DNA of 62,500 nucleotides from Symbiodinium natans. Taxonomy: Eukaryota > Sar > Dinophyceae > Suessiales > Symbiodiniaceae. The notes below the pieces were generated by a model that was not told the DNA's origin, ran no database searches, and was given only the letters and a program-made list of their open reading frames with translations. The position numbers and the translations under genes were made by a program. Each line of letters starts with the position of its first letter. Within the stretch, counting starts at the first letter, position 1. Shown here piece by piece: positions 21,019-31,682 of this stretch. The stretch covers positions 776,881 through 839,380 of the forward strand of contig CAJNDS010000002.1 in assembly GCA_905221605.1 (NCBI GenBank). The letters are read 5' to 3'.

Positions 21019-21521
21019 TACATACCTATACCCACAAGGCTGCTCCCTTAAGGGCAAGCTCAACAGGGATCCAATGGAGTTTAGGGTTTATAGGGTTTAG
21101 GGTTTAGGGTTGTTTGGGGGGCAATCAGGGGCTCGGGATCCCCTACAAACTTCTGGGAAACTTCTGGGTCAGACCTGCTTTAACCTACATCCAAAGTAGC
21201 ACATGTCATACTTCGCAACTGTGGGTACCAAAAAAGTGTCACGCAAAGACTTTGAGGGATAGGATAAGAGGTGAGATGATCGTAATGAACAGCTCGAGGT
21301 GTTGTCCGGATGAATCCGAGTAAACTCTCTGGCCCTCCAAAAACCCTCAAGCCTGAGCCTCCAATTCCCTCTCCTATGCCTGAAATCGGACCTGTGAATT
21401 AGAATGTGTGTTTTGGGGAATGCGGGAGACAGCCTGTTATGCGCGGTACGGTGGCTATGTTAGGCGGCTTATCGTCTACTTAAGTCGGGGCTCTAAGGGG
21501 GGCAATAACATTGGTTCCCCT

Positions 21522-21616
21522 CTTGGTAGCCCAGTGGCCATATCATGGCAAGGGTACCCTGTTTTGGGTAACCTTGAAACAAAAGAAGGGGAAAAGGGCA
21601 CCGCTGGCCTACCAAG
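21522..21616. mobile_element. Fold-back element family E, copy 1
   Basis: CTTGGTAGCCCAGTGGCC ... CACCGCTGGCCTACCAAG. Confidence 0.85.
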
Positions 21617-21976
21617 CCCTACATCGTTCAGGGTTTAGGTAGGGTTTAGGGTCTAAATGAACCCTAAACCCTAAACCCTAAACCCTAAACCCCCAAACCC
21701 TAACAGCATCCCATCGCTGGGGCTTCGAGCCGGCGCTTCCCACCAGAAGCTGCAGTGCACAAGATGACGCTTCCTTTTTGGCGAGAATCTCTGTTCACCC
21801 AAAAGGATATATATATATATATATGTACCTAAGGGTCCATAAGGTTCAGGGTTCAGGGTTCTCTGTTCGCCCAAAGGATCTATGTGGGGGTTTACGATAT
21901 TAGTTAGGGGTCCGGGGTACCTGAATTATGCGGGGGGAGGGTTCCGAGGGTTTAGGGTTTAGGGTTTATAAGGTTT

Positions 21977-22105
21977 AGGGCTAGGAATAAGAAGGGTGGG
22001 GGGTTTCCAAAATTAGAGGTACCTTATCGGGGTCATACTTATCAGGCAATCCTACTGTTCGGGGGTCCATTTTAGGGCCCTCTATTTTCGTAAACCTCCA
22101 TACCT
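21977..22105. mobile_element. Fold-back element family I, copy 1
   Basis: TTTAGGGCTAGGAATAAGAAGGGTGGG, then GGTTTCCAAAATTAGAGGTACC ... TATTTTCGTAAACCTCC. Confidence 0.75.
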
Positions 22106-22407
22106 AGAAACGGATCGGATCCATCGAGATCCTCTACGAAAGGTTTTACAAGTTTTAGTGTTGGGGTTTAGGGTTTAGGGCTTAGGCCGGGGGGTTGGTA
22201 TATACTTGGGCTTGCAGGGGTTGCCCAAGCATATGCTACAGACATATAGGGTCAAGGTTGAGGATTCCGAGCGGAAGGGTGAGTGGGGGGGGGGGGGTAA
22301 CGAGCTAGTTGGCGGAGAGCGGCCCTCGCTGAGCCCCTAAACCCTAAACCCCAAACCCTAAACCCTCAATCCTCAACCCTAAGCTCTATAGACCCTGAAC
22401 CCTAAAC

Positions 22408-22735
22408 TCTCGGAAGAAGCTGCGTGGCGCCCAGCGCCCAACCGCGGCGGTTGCCAACCTGGCAAAGTCCTCGCGGAAGTACCAGCGCGGGCCAAAGCCC
22501 CGGTGCCCGCGAACCTCCGCAAATGCCCAGTCTTGATCGGCTTCCAAGTGCTCAAGAAGAGGCATTTGGGTGACCAGGGGAATGTACTCCGCGCCGTAAT
22601 TTTGGGCCTGGAAGCTGGCCCGGGCAGTGCCGACCTGCGGCGCTCTCTTCTCCAGTGCCGCGCGCGGCAGCATTGGCCGCCCCGGCGATGCAGTTGCCTC
22701 CACTGAGCCCGCGCTCCAGCAAAGAGTCTGCTGCC
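22408..22735 (-). CDS. Candidate long exon, hypothetical protein segment
   Basis: Minus-strand open frame of about 110 codons with G/C-rich third positions. Segments include 'LEKRAPQVGTARASFQAQN', 'YGAEYIPLVTQMPLLEHL' and 'GPRWYFREDFARLATAAV'. It ends TTCCGAGA|GTTTAGGG, again a telomeric-heptamer donor. The upstream limit is unclear; a CTGGCAG acceptor near 22736-22750 is possible. Looks like folded-protein sequence, but I do not recognise a family. Confidence 0.45.
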
Positions 22736-23229
22736 AGCCGCTGCCAGGGAACGCGACCCCTAAACCCTAATAGGGGGGGGGGGGTGCTTATGGTAGAATT
22801 ACAAAGGGACCATAAGGGAATGTTATTCGTAATTGTTTAATTGTTCCGACCCCTATATTAAACAAGGGTCCCGGAAGTAAAGGGTTCGTTTTCCAGCAGA
22901 ATCCCGACCCAGGAGTAACCTTGAGACCCGCAAACCCTAAACCCTAAACCCTAAACCCTAAGTCCTAAAGGTGCCGCATTACTTTCCACTCATTGAAAAG
23001 CCCAAAGCCCTAAACAATGTAAGGATCCATTCGTTGACTTAAGGCCATGCTTACGGAGAAGCCCGCCCTCTCCCCCCCGAACGCGAAACTCAACATCCTC
23101 GGGATTATGAGAGTGTAGGGTTTAGGGTTCATAAGTTTCGGGTTTCGGGTTTCGGGTTTCGGGTTTAGGGTTTAGGGCGTGGTGTAGTTCTGCAAACCCT
23201 CCAATGCCCGGAAGCTAGAAACACTTCAC

Positions 23230-23274
23230 CTTGGGCACATTGTCCCCAGCACCCGCCTGCACAGCCCGCATCGC
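23230..23274 (-). CDS. Candidate 45-nt exon
   Basis: Minus-strand 'AMRAVQAGAGDNVPK', acceptor TGTGCCAG|, donor AAG|GTGAAG, phase 0/0. The island lies between a TTTAGGG tract (23112-23185) and a CCCTAAA tract (23288-23345), the opposite of the usual convergent arrangement. Confidence 0.45.
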
Positions 23275-23427
23275 CTGGCACAGTGGAATCTAAACCCTAA
23301 ACCCTAAACCCTAGACCCTAGACCCTAAACCCGAAACCCTAAACTGTGAGAGAAAGCTCCTTTCAGGAGCTGGCAATACTGGTCCCTGGGTGTTTTATGA
23401 GGGAGAACAGCCTGGAGAAGCTTTTCT

Positions 23428-23577
23428 TATAGGGTTCTTAAGGGAGGAGGGTTCAAGGGGGATGTGTAACCCAAGGTTCCATAATACTCCCTAGTACTCC
23501 CTTAGGCTTCCTAAGCTTCCTTGAGGTTCCCTAGGTACCTACCCTCCTTTGAACCCCCTCCCTGATAACCCTATAAT
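23428..23577. mobile_element. Fold-back element family G, copy 1
   Basis: TATAGGGTTCTTAAGGGAGG ... CCCTCCCTGATAACCCTATA. Lies in the candidate intron between 23230-23274 and 23697-23780. Confidence 0.85.
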
Positions 23578-23696
23578 TTTCATGAGGAAACAGACAAGCC
23601 CAGCTACGTTCTCGGATGTCTCGGACGGAAGCGGACGCCCATGGCTACGCCATGCCATGTCAAGCCCTAAACCCTAAACCCTAAACCCTTTTAAAC

Positions 23697-23780
23697 CCTG
23701 ACTTTAATTTCCTGGAAGCTCTGTTGCTCCTGGCCTTGAAGGCTTGCCGCCAGGCTCACGTACAGCCCCATAGCCAGTCT
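23697..23780 (-). CDS. Candidate 84-nt exon
   Basis: Minus-strand 28-codon reading starting 'RLAMGLYVSLAASLQGQEQQ'; acceptor CACCAG|, donor GTCAGG|GTTTAAAAGGGTTTAGGG. Phase 0/0, compatible with the exon at 23230-23274. Alternative frames are open on the plus strand but are weaker. Amphipathic helix-like; unknown product. Confidence 0.5.
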
Positions 23781-23899
23781 CTGGTGCATTGCCCGAAATA
23801 GGGTTCAGGGTTTGGGGTTTAGGGTTTAGGGCTTAAGGGGCTGCCGAAAATTAGAGGTCCGGGGGACCTTCGTGCTAAGTATTGGGTTTAGGGTTTAGG

Positions 23900-24016
23900 G
23901 TTTAGGGCTAGGAATGAGAAGGGTGGGGGTTTCCGAAATTAGGGGAACCTTTATTGTAAGAGAATCCCACCATTCAGGGGTACAAAAGTAGGGGTCCCTT
24001 ATTTCGTAAACCCCCA
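23900..24016. mobile_element. Fold-back element family I, copy 2
   Basis: TTTAGGGCTAGGAATGAGAAGGGTGGG, then GGTTTCCGAAATTAGGGGAACC ... TTATTTCGTAAACCCCC. Confidence 0.75.
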
Positions 24017-24372
24017 TCTCTATGTTTTGGGCTCATGTACATGTATAAGGAACAATAAGTGCACTATAGACTTCAAGAGCTCTCCATAAAAGACAAGTAT
24101 CTACTTTTTTTTGCAAAAAAAAAAGCTTAACTTACGACCCACTTCGCGGCTCCAAAAACAAGAGCCCCAACAGGCCCTCAAAACAGCTCCCTTGTCCACC
24201 CCCCCCCCCCCCCCCCCCCCCCCCTCTTAAACCCTAAACCCTAAACCCTAAACCCTGAACCCTAAACCCTAAACCCCCTTCTCCCCCTCTCTCCCCTCTC
24301 CCCCCGCCACCGCCACCCCAGCCCCTTCAAGCCTGTCGGCGCAAAGCTTTTTCAGGGACCCAAAGGGCCCTC

Positions 24373-24545
24373 AAGCCCTGAACCCTAAACAACCCCCTAA
24401 ACCCCCTAAACCCCCTAAACCCCTAAACCCCCTTAACCCTAAAACCCCAAAAGCCTAAAACCCTGAACCCTAAGACCCTAAACCCTAAACACTAAAACCC
24501 TAAAACCCTAAAACCCTAAACCCTAAACCCTAGAACCCTAGAAAA
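24373..24545 (+). repeat. CCCTAAA tract with length variants
   Basis: Mixes 7-mers with CCCCTAAA and CCCTAAAA 8-mers, indicating slippage within the tract. Confidence 0.9.
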
Positions 24546-24589
24546 GGCCCTGAATCCGTGAAAGCCCCCCCCTCCCACGCCCTGAACAC

Positions 24590-24625
24590 CTGCGAGCCGC
24601 TTTGGCTTTGGAGCCACCTTGGCGG
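24590..24625 (-). CDS. Candidate 36-nt micro-exon
   Basis: Minus-strand 'PPRWLQSQSGSQ', acceptor ACACAAG|, donor CAG|GTGTTC, in the island between a CCCTAAA block (24373-24540) and a TTTAGGG tract (24657-24716). Short, so coding evidence is thin. Confidence 0.25.
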
Positions 24626-24873
24626 CTTGTGTGTGAGGGCTTTAGGGGGAGGGGGTTTAGGGTTTAGGGTTTAGGGTTTAGGGTTTAGGGTTTAGGGTTT
24701 AGGGTTTAGGGTTTAGGGGGTTCTGGAGTTTTAGGGCTTTAGAGTTCTAGGGCATAGGGTTCTAGAGTTTTTGGGTTTTAGAATTCTAGGGCTTTGGGTT
24801 CTAGAGTTTTAGGGGTTTAGAGTCTTAAGAGTTTGAGTTCGAGGGTTTTATGGCTTGAGGGCTCTAATGTGTT

Positions 24874-25120
24874 TAGTTTAGGGTTTAGGGTTTAGGGTTT
24901 AGGGTTTAGGGTTTAGGGTTTAGGGTTTAGGGTTTAGGGTTTAGGGTTTAGGGTTTAGGGTTTAGGGTTTAGGGTTAGGTTTAGGGTTTAGGGTTTAGGG
25001 TTTAGGGTTTAGGGTTTAGGGTTTAGGGTTTAGGGTTTAGGGTTTAGGGTTTAGGGTTTAGGGTTTAGGGTTTAGGGTTTAGGGTTTAGGGTTTAGGGTT
25101 TAGGGTTTAGGGTTTAGGTG
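24874..25120 (-). repeat. Long interstitial telomeric tract (TTTAGGG on +)
   Basis: About 34 almost perfect heptamers, preceded by 24720-24870 of eroded TTTAGGG/TTCTAGGG-like sequence. Confidence 0.95.
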
Positions 25121-25337
25121 TAGGGCTTTAGGGTCGTAGGGGGTGAAGCTTTCGGGCCTGAGGGCTTCAGGGAGTTGGACTGAAACCTCAATGGGTTGCA
25201 CGAATTTAGGCTTGGGGTTTAGGGTTTAGGGTTTAGGGTTTAAGGTTTTTTAGGGTTTAGGGTTTAGGGCTTAGGGCTTGGGCTTAGGGCTCTTTCGGGG
25301 ACTTGGTGGGCTTGAATTGCTAAATGGGGGACAAACA

Positions 25338-25470
25338 CTAGACCCAAGAGTAGCCCAGGAATGAAAAGGAGGCCCTTGTTGGTTCTTGGGGTTTAGGGTT
25401 TAGGTTTTAGGGTTTAGGTTTTTTTTGGGGGGGCCTATGAGGGAACTTACAGTCAACTCCGGGAGTTGGC
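25338..25470. mobile_element. Family D left end followed by heptamers
   Basis: CTAGACCCAAGAGTAGCCCAGG then heptamers (25388-25420), then GGGGGGCCTATGAGGGAAC. Degenerate. Confidence 0.5.
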
Positions 25471-26384
25471 ACATGGTTTAAGGATGATTAGAGCCGGGAT
25501 TCCCTGTAGTATACCTTTTGGGCATGGGGATAAGGATGTTCCAACTTTTTGGAGTTCACTGTGAACCCACAAAAGGGGCACAAGGGCCTACCCGGGGTTT
25601 CCACCGCGGAGTCTGGGGTTTCGGGCTTCGGATTCAGGATCTGCATGGCGAGGTCCTCAACCCTAAACCCCAATCCCTTTTTGTTCTCTCCCTAAACCGT
25701 AAACGCTAAACCCTAAACCCTAAATCCCTAAACCCCGAAGTCCCTAAATCCCTGAGTCCAGAAAGCCAGGCGTTCCATCTCGTGCCCTACGAAGTGCCAT
25801 TGGGTTTAAGGTTGAGGCTCCCAGTTGCCTCGCCCCGCGACCCAACCTTAACGTGGGGTGGGTCAAAACCATGGCCCCTTCCTGCATCTCCTTTAAGGGT
25901 TGAGGGTTTAGGGTCCAGGCTGAGTGGTGCTTTAAAGCCCTTTGAAAACTATTTATGAATAGGTTCCCTTAAAAGGGAAAGAAGGGGAATTTAACATTAT
26001 CCCAAAGCACTACCCATTAGGGTTCAGGGCACATTCCGAGCTGTTGAGGCCACCGATAGGGCCGATAAGAAAGCGCACCCCCCATATCTCAACCTGGACC
26101 GCGACTTGAAAAAGAAGATGTGCATCTAAACCCACACAAGAAAGGGACAATCGGGTCACAGAAGAAGCTCTAAGCCCAAACACCCTAAACCCTAAACCCT
26201 AGACCCTAAACCCTAAACCCTAACCCCTACTCTACATGAAACCCGCCTGAGAGGTCCTCTCTCAGTGCGGCTTGGCCACGCTGCGTCAAGCTCGCCAGCA
26301 GCAAGGCTCAAGATCTGGGGTTTAGGGTTTAGGGTTTAAGGAATCGGGTTTGCAGTGAAACTCCAGAACGTTGGAACATGGTTT

Positions 26385-26482
26385 AACCTAGGATGAAAAA
26401 GGGTGCCCTTTTTTGCTTAAAGGGGATTATAGGGGAACCTAGAGCCCCCAAGAAGGGAATAAGGGCACTACTGGGCATCCTA
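26385..26482. mobile_element. Fold-back element family D, copy
   Basis: AACCTAGGATGAAAAAGGGTGCCC ... CACTACTGGGCATCCTAG; 27 bp before a family E copy. Confidence 0.8.
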
Positions 26483-26509
26483 GAAACATGCTTGTTAGGC
26501 AGGGTTTCC

Positions 26510-26613
26510 TTGGCAGCCCAGTAGCCGTATTACAGCCAGGGTCACCTTCATTGCGGTCGGTTGCTTTATCAGGGCGCTTCGAATCAACAAGAAGGGTACC
26601 ACTGGGCTAACAA
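26510..26613. mobile_element. Fold-back element family E, copy 2
   Basis: TTGGCAGCCCAGTAGCC ... GGTACCACTGGGCTAACAA. Confidence 0.8.
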
Positions 26614-26658
26614 GTTTGTAAGGGAGCCTGCCTCAGAAAATTTGAACCACTGGGGGTA

Positions 26659-26756
26659 CTAATTGCTTAAGAACCCCCCCAAAATGTAAAACAATCATCC
26701 CTATATTGCCCTTGCAAGGAATAAACTTTTGCATTTTCTGCGGGGCGTCTTAGGGG
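26659..26756. mobile_element. Fold-back element family F, copy 4
   Basis: CTAATTGCTTAAGAACCCCC ... right arm decayed (GGGGCGTCTTAGG). Confidence 0.65.
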
Positions 26757-26878
26757 AGAGGGGGGGGGGGGGGGGGGGGGGGGAAGAGGCGGGGGGCGGT
26801 TTAAAAACCTGAACCCTAAACCCTAACCCCGAAACCGATGCCATAAACCGAACCACAACCTGGAGAACTGCTCACCAT

Positions 26879-26984
26879 GGTAGCCCAGTAACCACATTAT
26901 GATAAGGGCACCCTTAATTGGGTTGCATATTCTATAAGGGCAACCAGAAACAAAAAAGGTAAAGGGCTGTATGACAACCAGCTG
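26879..26984. mobile_element. Fold-back element family E, copy 3
   Basis: TGGTAGCCCAGTAACCACAT ... diverged right arm. Confidence 0.7.
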
Positions 26985-27042
26985 CTGCGAAATCTCAGAC
27001 TACCCCGACCCGGAGTCGCCTTGCACCTCAAGCACAAGCCCT

Positions 27043-27175
27043 AAACCCTCAACCCTAAACCCCAAACCCCAAACTCAAACCCTAAACCCTAAACCCTAAA
27101 CCCTAAACCCTAAACCCTAAACCCTAGACCCTAGACCCTAAACCCTAAACCCTAAACCCTAAACCCTAAACCTCA
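27043..27175 (+). repeat. Interstitial telomeric tract (CCCTAAA)
   Basis: About 17 copies including CCCTAGA variants; left partner of 27260-27315. Confidence 0.95.
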
Positions 27176-27198
27176 CCGCGCGCCCTTCTCAACTACAC

Positions 27199-27253
27199 TG
27201 TGACAGCAGCCTCCAGGCCCGGCGACGTGTCGTCCTCCTCAAGAAGGGGGCAG
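27199..27253 (-). CDS. Candidate 55-nt exon, acidic peptide
   Basis: Minus-strand 'CPLLEEDDTSPGLEAAVT' after a CCCTTTAG| acceptor, donor ACA|GTGTAG. Thirteen of 18 codons end in G or C. Lies between CCCTAAA (27043-27175) and TTTAGGG (27260-27315) tracts. Confidence 0.4.
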
Positions 27254-27669
27254 CTAAAGGGGTTTAGGGTTTAGGGTTTAGGGTTTAGGGTTTAGGGTTT
27301 AGGGTTTAGGGTTTCGGGGGAGGGTAGGTAAAGCTTGGGCCGCAGGGCTTCGTTGGGTTGAAAGCTTTCGATTAGGGTTTGGGCATGGACGGGTGCGGTT
27401 GCTACTTGCTACTGGGGTTCCGGTTCAGGGTTTGAGGTTTAGGGTTTAGGGTGTAGGGTTTAGGGTTTAGGGTTTAGGGTTTAGGGTTTAGGGTTTCGGG
27501 TTCAGGGCTCGTATTGAGGTCTTAGGAGCCTCAATCCTAGATCCCAGAAATGGCAAGTCCACAAGGAAAGTTGCAAAGCTGAGGGCACCCTTTCGGGTGG
27601 TGGCTACTCTGCTAAATAAGTCCAAAACCCAAATAGGGTACAGGGCACCACATTGGGCTGCCAAGACAC

Positions 27670-27765
27670 TACCCAAAGGCTCCTATGTAGTTCCTTTGTG
27701 GGTTAGGTACAAGGGTCGAGTATACTACCCTAAAAAAGTAGTACATAGGAGCCTTCGGGTAAGCA
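27670..27765. mobile_element. Fold-back element family J, copy 2
   Basis: CCCAAAGGCTCCTATGTAGT ... GTAGTACATAGGAGCCTTCGGG. Confidence 0.75.
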
Positions 27766-27868
27766 CTTAGCCTGTGAGGACCACCGCACGAGGTGCGACG
27801 TTGTGCATTGAGCCGGGGGGAGAATGATGGTGAGGATCGGGAAACGGACCAGGAGTACTTTGGGATTG

Positions 27869-28010
27869 AGGTTTAGGGTTTAGGGTTTGGGGTTTGGGGT
27901 TTAGGGTTTAGGGTTTAGGGTTAAGGGTTAAGGGTTTAGGGTTTAGGGTTTAGGGTTTAGGGTTTAGGGTTTAGGGTTTAGGGTTTAGGGTTTAGGGTTT
28001 AGGGTTTCGC
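27869..28010 (-). repeat. Interstitial telomeric tract (TTTAGGG on +)
   Basis: About 19 copies with TTTGGGG and TTAAGGG variants near the left end. Confidence 0.95.
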
Positions 28011-28034
28011 AGAGCGGCTAAAGCCTGCTGGCAC

Positions 28035-28101
28035 CCGCGCAAGACTCGAGAGTCGCAGTGGCTTTTGGTTTCGTGCCGGGCATGGCAGTGGCCTGTGCTG
28101 C
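28035..28101 (-). CDS. Candidate 67-nt exon
   Basis: Minus-strand 22-codon reading starting 'AAQATAMPGTKPKATATLES'; donor GCGG|GTGCC. The acceptor would be GGTTGAG| from the CCCTCAA-variant tract or GGCAG| four bases in. The second option fits the phase left by the exon at 28321-28376. Confidence 0.45.
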
Positions 28102-28140
<39 letters not shown>

Positions 28141-28320
28141 ACCCTAAACCCTAAACCCTAAACCTCAAGCCGTTTCCCTTTTCAGCCCCAAGGTCGTAAC
28201 CCTGGCACCAGAATACCCTAAAACCCCCAGAGGTTTAGGGTTTAGGGTTTACGTTTCAGTGTTCAGAGACTCCAATCCTGAACTCTGCTCAAAAAAACGA
28301 AAACCCGGACCCAAGAAAAC

Positions 28321-28376
28321 TAGGTCCGCAGCGCGGTGGGTTTTCGGCGTGTGCTTCCCGCCCTGAAGCCTTTACA
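28321..28376 (-). CDS. Candidate 56-nt exon
   Basis: Minus-strand 'VKASGREAHAENPPRCGP' after GATGTGGAG|, donor CCTA|GTTTTC. One leading base joins the two bases left by the exon at 28533-28577. Another frame of the same island ('CKGFRAGSTRRKPTALR') is equally open, so this frame was chosen on phase. Confidence 0.35.
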
Positions 28377-28532
28377 CTCCACATCCCAGGTTTAGGGTCG
28401 AGGGTTTAAGTTCAGAGTTACAAGAAAGGTTGGGGGTGTAAGTTCAAGGTTTAATGATAGGGTTAGGAATTGCTCAACTTGGGTTTAGCCAGCCTACGGC
28501 TCTTTCAACACGACGACCCTCTTCAAACTTAC

Positions 28533-28577
28533 TCAAGTTTTTCCTGCAAGGAGTTGCTAGCCTGTTTGACTGCGAAG
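28533..28577 (-). CDS. Candidate 45-nt exon with consensus GTAAGT donor
   Basis: Minus-strand 'FAVKQASNSLQEKL' after TAGAAAAG|, donor CTTGA|GTAAGTTT. One base in, two bases out, compatible with 29276-29325 upstream and 28321-28376 downstream. Helical peptide, unknown product. Confidence 0.45.
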
Positions 28578-28714
28578 CTTTTCTACCCTAAACCCTAAAC
28601 CCTAAACCCTAAACCCTAAACCCCTCAGGATCATGAAGTGCCTGTTTCTTTTTTTACCAGGGCATGAGTGAAGCAGGGACCTTATGAACCCCAATATATA
28701 GGGCACCTCTACAC

Positions 28715-28716
28715 AT

Positions 28717-28752
<36 letters not shown>

Positions 28753-28849
28753 AAAAAAAAAGAGAGAGATTATATAGGGTACCTATCTATATATATATAT
28801 ATGCATAGACATGTGTGTATATATATGTATATATATATATATATGTATG

Positions 28850-28882
<33 letters not shown>
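28715..28882. repeat. AT and GA microsatellites
   Basis: (TA)n, (GA)n and TATATG repeats, flanked by GGGCACCT / AGGGTACCT arms. Confidence 0.9.
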
Positions 28883-29275
28883 GCGGCCCTTCAGGCAGTA
28901 CCTAGGAGATCTAATTCCTTTGATTCCCTGCTAAGAGCCAGGAAGCTTGTTGTTCGGAATGAGCAGTCCTGTGGCCACCCGTCAGAGATTTCCACTGCGG
29001 CCTCCTCAAAGGAACACCGCTGGGTTTAGGTAGGGGTTAAGGGTTAAGGGTTTAGGGTTAAGGGTTTAGGGTTTAGGGTTTAGGGTTTAGGGTTTAGGGC
29101 TTAGGGTTTAGGGTTTAGGGTTTCGGGTTTAGGGTTTAGGGTTTAGGGCTACTCATACAGGCCTTTGGAAGATACTTGGGAGAGCGGGGAGACCGGCCTC
29201 CAGGGTCGGCTCCCTAAACCCTAAACCCTAAACCCTAAACCCGAAACCCTAAACCCTAAACCCTAAACCCTAAAC

Positions 29276-29325
29276 CTCCAAAAGTTGCAGGATAAACGGA
29301 AACTGCCGAGCTCCGTGAGTCGCAA
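29276..29325 (-). CDS. Candidate 50-nt exon with heptamer donor
   Basis: Minus-strand 'LRLTELGSFRLSCNFW' after TCGGGAG|, donor TGGAG|GTTTAGGG at the edge of the CCCTAAA tract 29217-29275. Phase 0 in, matching the phase-0 end of the exon at 29939-30001; two bases out. Confidence 0.5.
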
Positions 29326-29516
29326 CTCCCGACACTCCGGGTTTAGGGTTTAGGGGTTAAGGGTTTAGGGTTTAGGGTTTTGGGTTTAGGGTTTAGGGTT
29401 TAGGGGTTTAGGGTTTAGGGTTGAGGGGTTAGGTTTAGAGCCGAGAGTTTCGGGTTTAGGGTCTAGTGCCAAACATCCTTCATCCCCAGCCTCAACACCG
29501 TGAGGCCCTTGACCCC

Positions 29517-29664
29517 CTAAACCCTAAACCCTAAACCCTAAACCCTAAACCCTAAACCCTAAACCCATAAACGACAACCCTAAACCCTAAACCCTAAACC
29601 CTAAACCCTAAACCCTAAACCCTAAACCCTAAACCCTAAACCCTAAACCCTAAACCCTAAACCA
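29517..29664 (+). repeat. Interstitial telomeric tract (CCCTAAA)
   Basis: Two runs of perfect heptamers joined by CATAAACGACAA. Confidence 0.95.
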
Positions 29665-29938
29665 ACCCTAATGTAGCTGGCCCGCGAGGCCTTAACTGAG
29701 AACCCTCAACCCAGCAGTGCCAAAAGCAAACCTTGCAAAAACCCAGATCCCTTCTGGGGGTTGTATCTTGGACCCTTAAGGTCGTACCCGTGGGTTTTGG
29801 GGATCCTTTTGAAAGTTCTCTTTGAAACTGCCAGGGTCTAGGGTTTCGGGTTTTACGGTTTAGGGTATAGGGTTTAGGGTGTGGCGTTTAGGGCTTGCGA
29901 TTTAGGGGTTACCCTCGTGATACTCCAGGGGGACACAC

Positions 29939-30001
29939 ATGCCCTCCCGCGAAGTCCTTCTCCGCAACCTCCTCGCCCGTCCAGAGTCCCGGGCAAGTGG
30001 T
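29939..30001 (-). CDS. Candidate 63-nt exon
   Basis: Minus-strand 'TTCPGLWTGEEVAEKDFAGG' plus one His, acceptor ATCTCAG|, donor CAT|GTGTGT, phase 0/0. Third positions mostly G/C. First of a phase-compatible chain running down to 28035. Unknown product. Confidence 0.5.
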
Positions 30002-30603
30002 CTGAGATCAGTGGTCTTTAGGGTTCAGGGTCTTTAGGGGTTAAGGCTTTTCACTATACATCCATGAAATGGTATCTTAACTTTCGTGAAAGCAAAGGAA
30101 CCTTAACCCCCAAGCTTTGATTCTGAAAAACACCTGACAGCTTTGATGCTCAGAGTTGAAGAAGTAACAAGGATTTCGGGTGTTGAAGTTTAGCAGCGGG
30201 GGGGGGGGGAAGGTGGGGGGGGGGGGGGGGGGGGAGGGGGAGCGCGGAAGGGGGCAGGGAACTGGGGAGAGGGTGGGGGGAGGGGAATGGGGGAATGGCC
30301 ACGGGGGGGGGGGGGGGGTCGGAGGCCCAACTCGACCACCTCGCCAAATCGGATCTTTAAAAGTGTCATGTTGCGCAACACGCAGCAGAGATGAACCAGT
30401 CATTTGGGGGGTTGCCGAAAATGAAGTACATATTTTTGGGATTCCTACAATTGGGACTTAGAATGATACTATCTTTGGGTATGCATGGGGTACCCGGTTC
30501 TTGGCTATACGCATGTAGTGTGGAGGGTTGAGTACTTAGGCTTTACGGTTTAGGGTCGACCTATCAAGCGCGCTCGGCGTCAATAGCCCATGCCATCTGG
30601 CAA

Positions 30604-30708
30604 CTACTGTCTGCTTAAGAACCCACCGAAAAGTTAAAAAGTCTTCCTTGCAAGGCAACATAGGGCTTATGATTCTTTGTTGCTTGGTGGTTCTTACGCA
30701 ACTATTAG
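30604..30708. mobile_element. Fold-back element family F, copy 5
   Basis: CTACTGTCTGCTTAAGAACC ... GTGGTTCTTACGCAACTATTAG. Confidence 0.8.
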
Positions 30709-31507
30709 GCAAAGAATGCTCCTAATTAAGGTTCTGGGCTTGTCTCGAACACAGCAACCCTCAACCCCCGGCTGAACCCAAGAGTTCGCACAACCTGCCT
30801 ACAGGTTCCCCAGGAACTCCTTAACAACTGAGGTTTAGGGTTTAGGGTTTAGGGTTTGGGGTTTAGGGTTTGAGGTTTAGGGTCTAGGGTTTAATTCAGT
30901 ATTTATACGGAACCCCCACAGACAAACAGGGAACAAGGGGCACTTCCGGGGGACCTAGATACTAGCCCCAATGCCCCAGCAAGCAGCACTGACACTGGTG
31001 TAGACACCACTGCATGATGCAGCCCTGCCTCAACCCTTACTTGGCCCTGAACCCCATGCGCTTGCCAAAAACCCTAAACCCTAAACCCTAAACCCTAAAC
31101 CCTGAACTTGGACCCTGAACCCCAATGCCTCCGAGGCGGCCATGGCGGCCAAGACCGCTATGAATCGGCAGCGTTCGGGGCCGACGAGGACGAGGACGCG
31201 AACTCCCCTGGGTTCAGGGTTTAGGGTTTAGGGTTTAGGGACACGAACTCCCCTGGGTCAGGCTATGGGTTTGGGGCTTAGGGGCCGGGATTAGCGTTGC
31301 GGGGTTAGGATTTAAGGGGTTTAGGGGTTCAAGGTTGGGGTTTAGGGGTCTCGGGGATAGGGTTAAGTTCAGCGGCTTGGGGGTTAGGGTTTATTGCGAA
31401 AACGGCGTCAAGCTTCAGATCTCTAGGTTTCAGGGTTTCGGGTTCAGCACTCAAGCTTCAGAGCTTTTGGCTCATGTTACAGGTTCATTTTTTGTTCAGG
31501 GGCTCAC

Positions 31508-31682
31508 CACTGCCATAGCTCCTTCGATGACCCATGAGGAAAGCTATGATGCCGGCAAAGCCGAACCAAGGCGTTTGGCGCAGACCATGGGGACGTGATG
31601 GTTGGGGTTCGAGGCGTAGGGGCAGGGCGGCAGGGTTTTTGCTTGAACTGGTCGACTTGGCAATGGCACTGGTGAATGTCAT
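31508..31682 (-). CDS. Candidate exon with one membrane-like segment
   Basis: Minus-strand frame containing 'TFTSAIAKSTSSSKNPAAL' and 'QTPWFGFAGIIAFLMGHRR', ending GGCAGTG|GTGAGC. The stretch FGFAGIIAFLMG could be a short membrane span. Upstream limit not defined. A long plus-strand frame overlaps (31534-31869); minus is preferred only because the neighbours are on minus. Confidence 0.3.

Noticed and set aside
24874-25120. TTTAGGG array as a coding LGFRV repeat protein
   Set aside because: Heptamers shift frame each unit and give repeated LGFRV/VLGFR tails on many false frames.
30150-30403. Pro-rich and Gly-rich frames
   Set aside because: Produced by poly-G stretches, not protein sequence.
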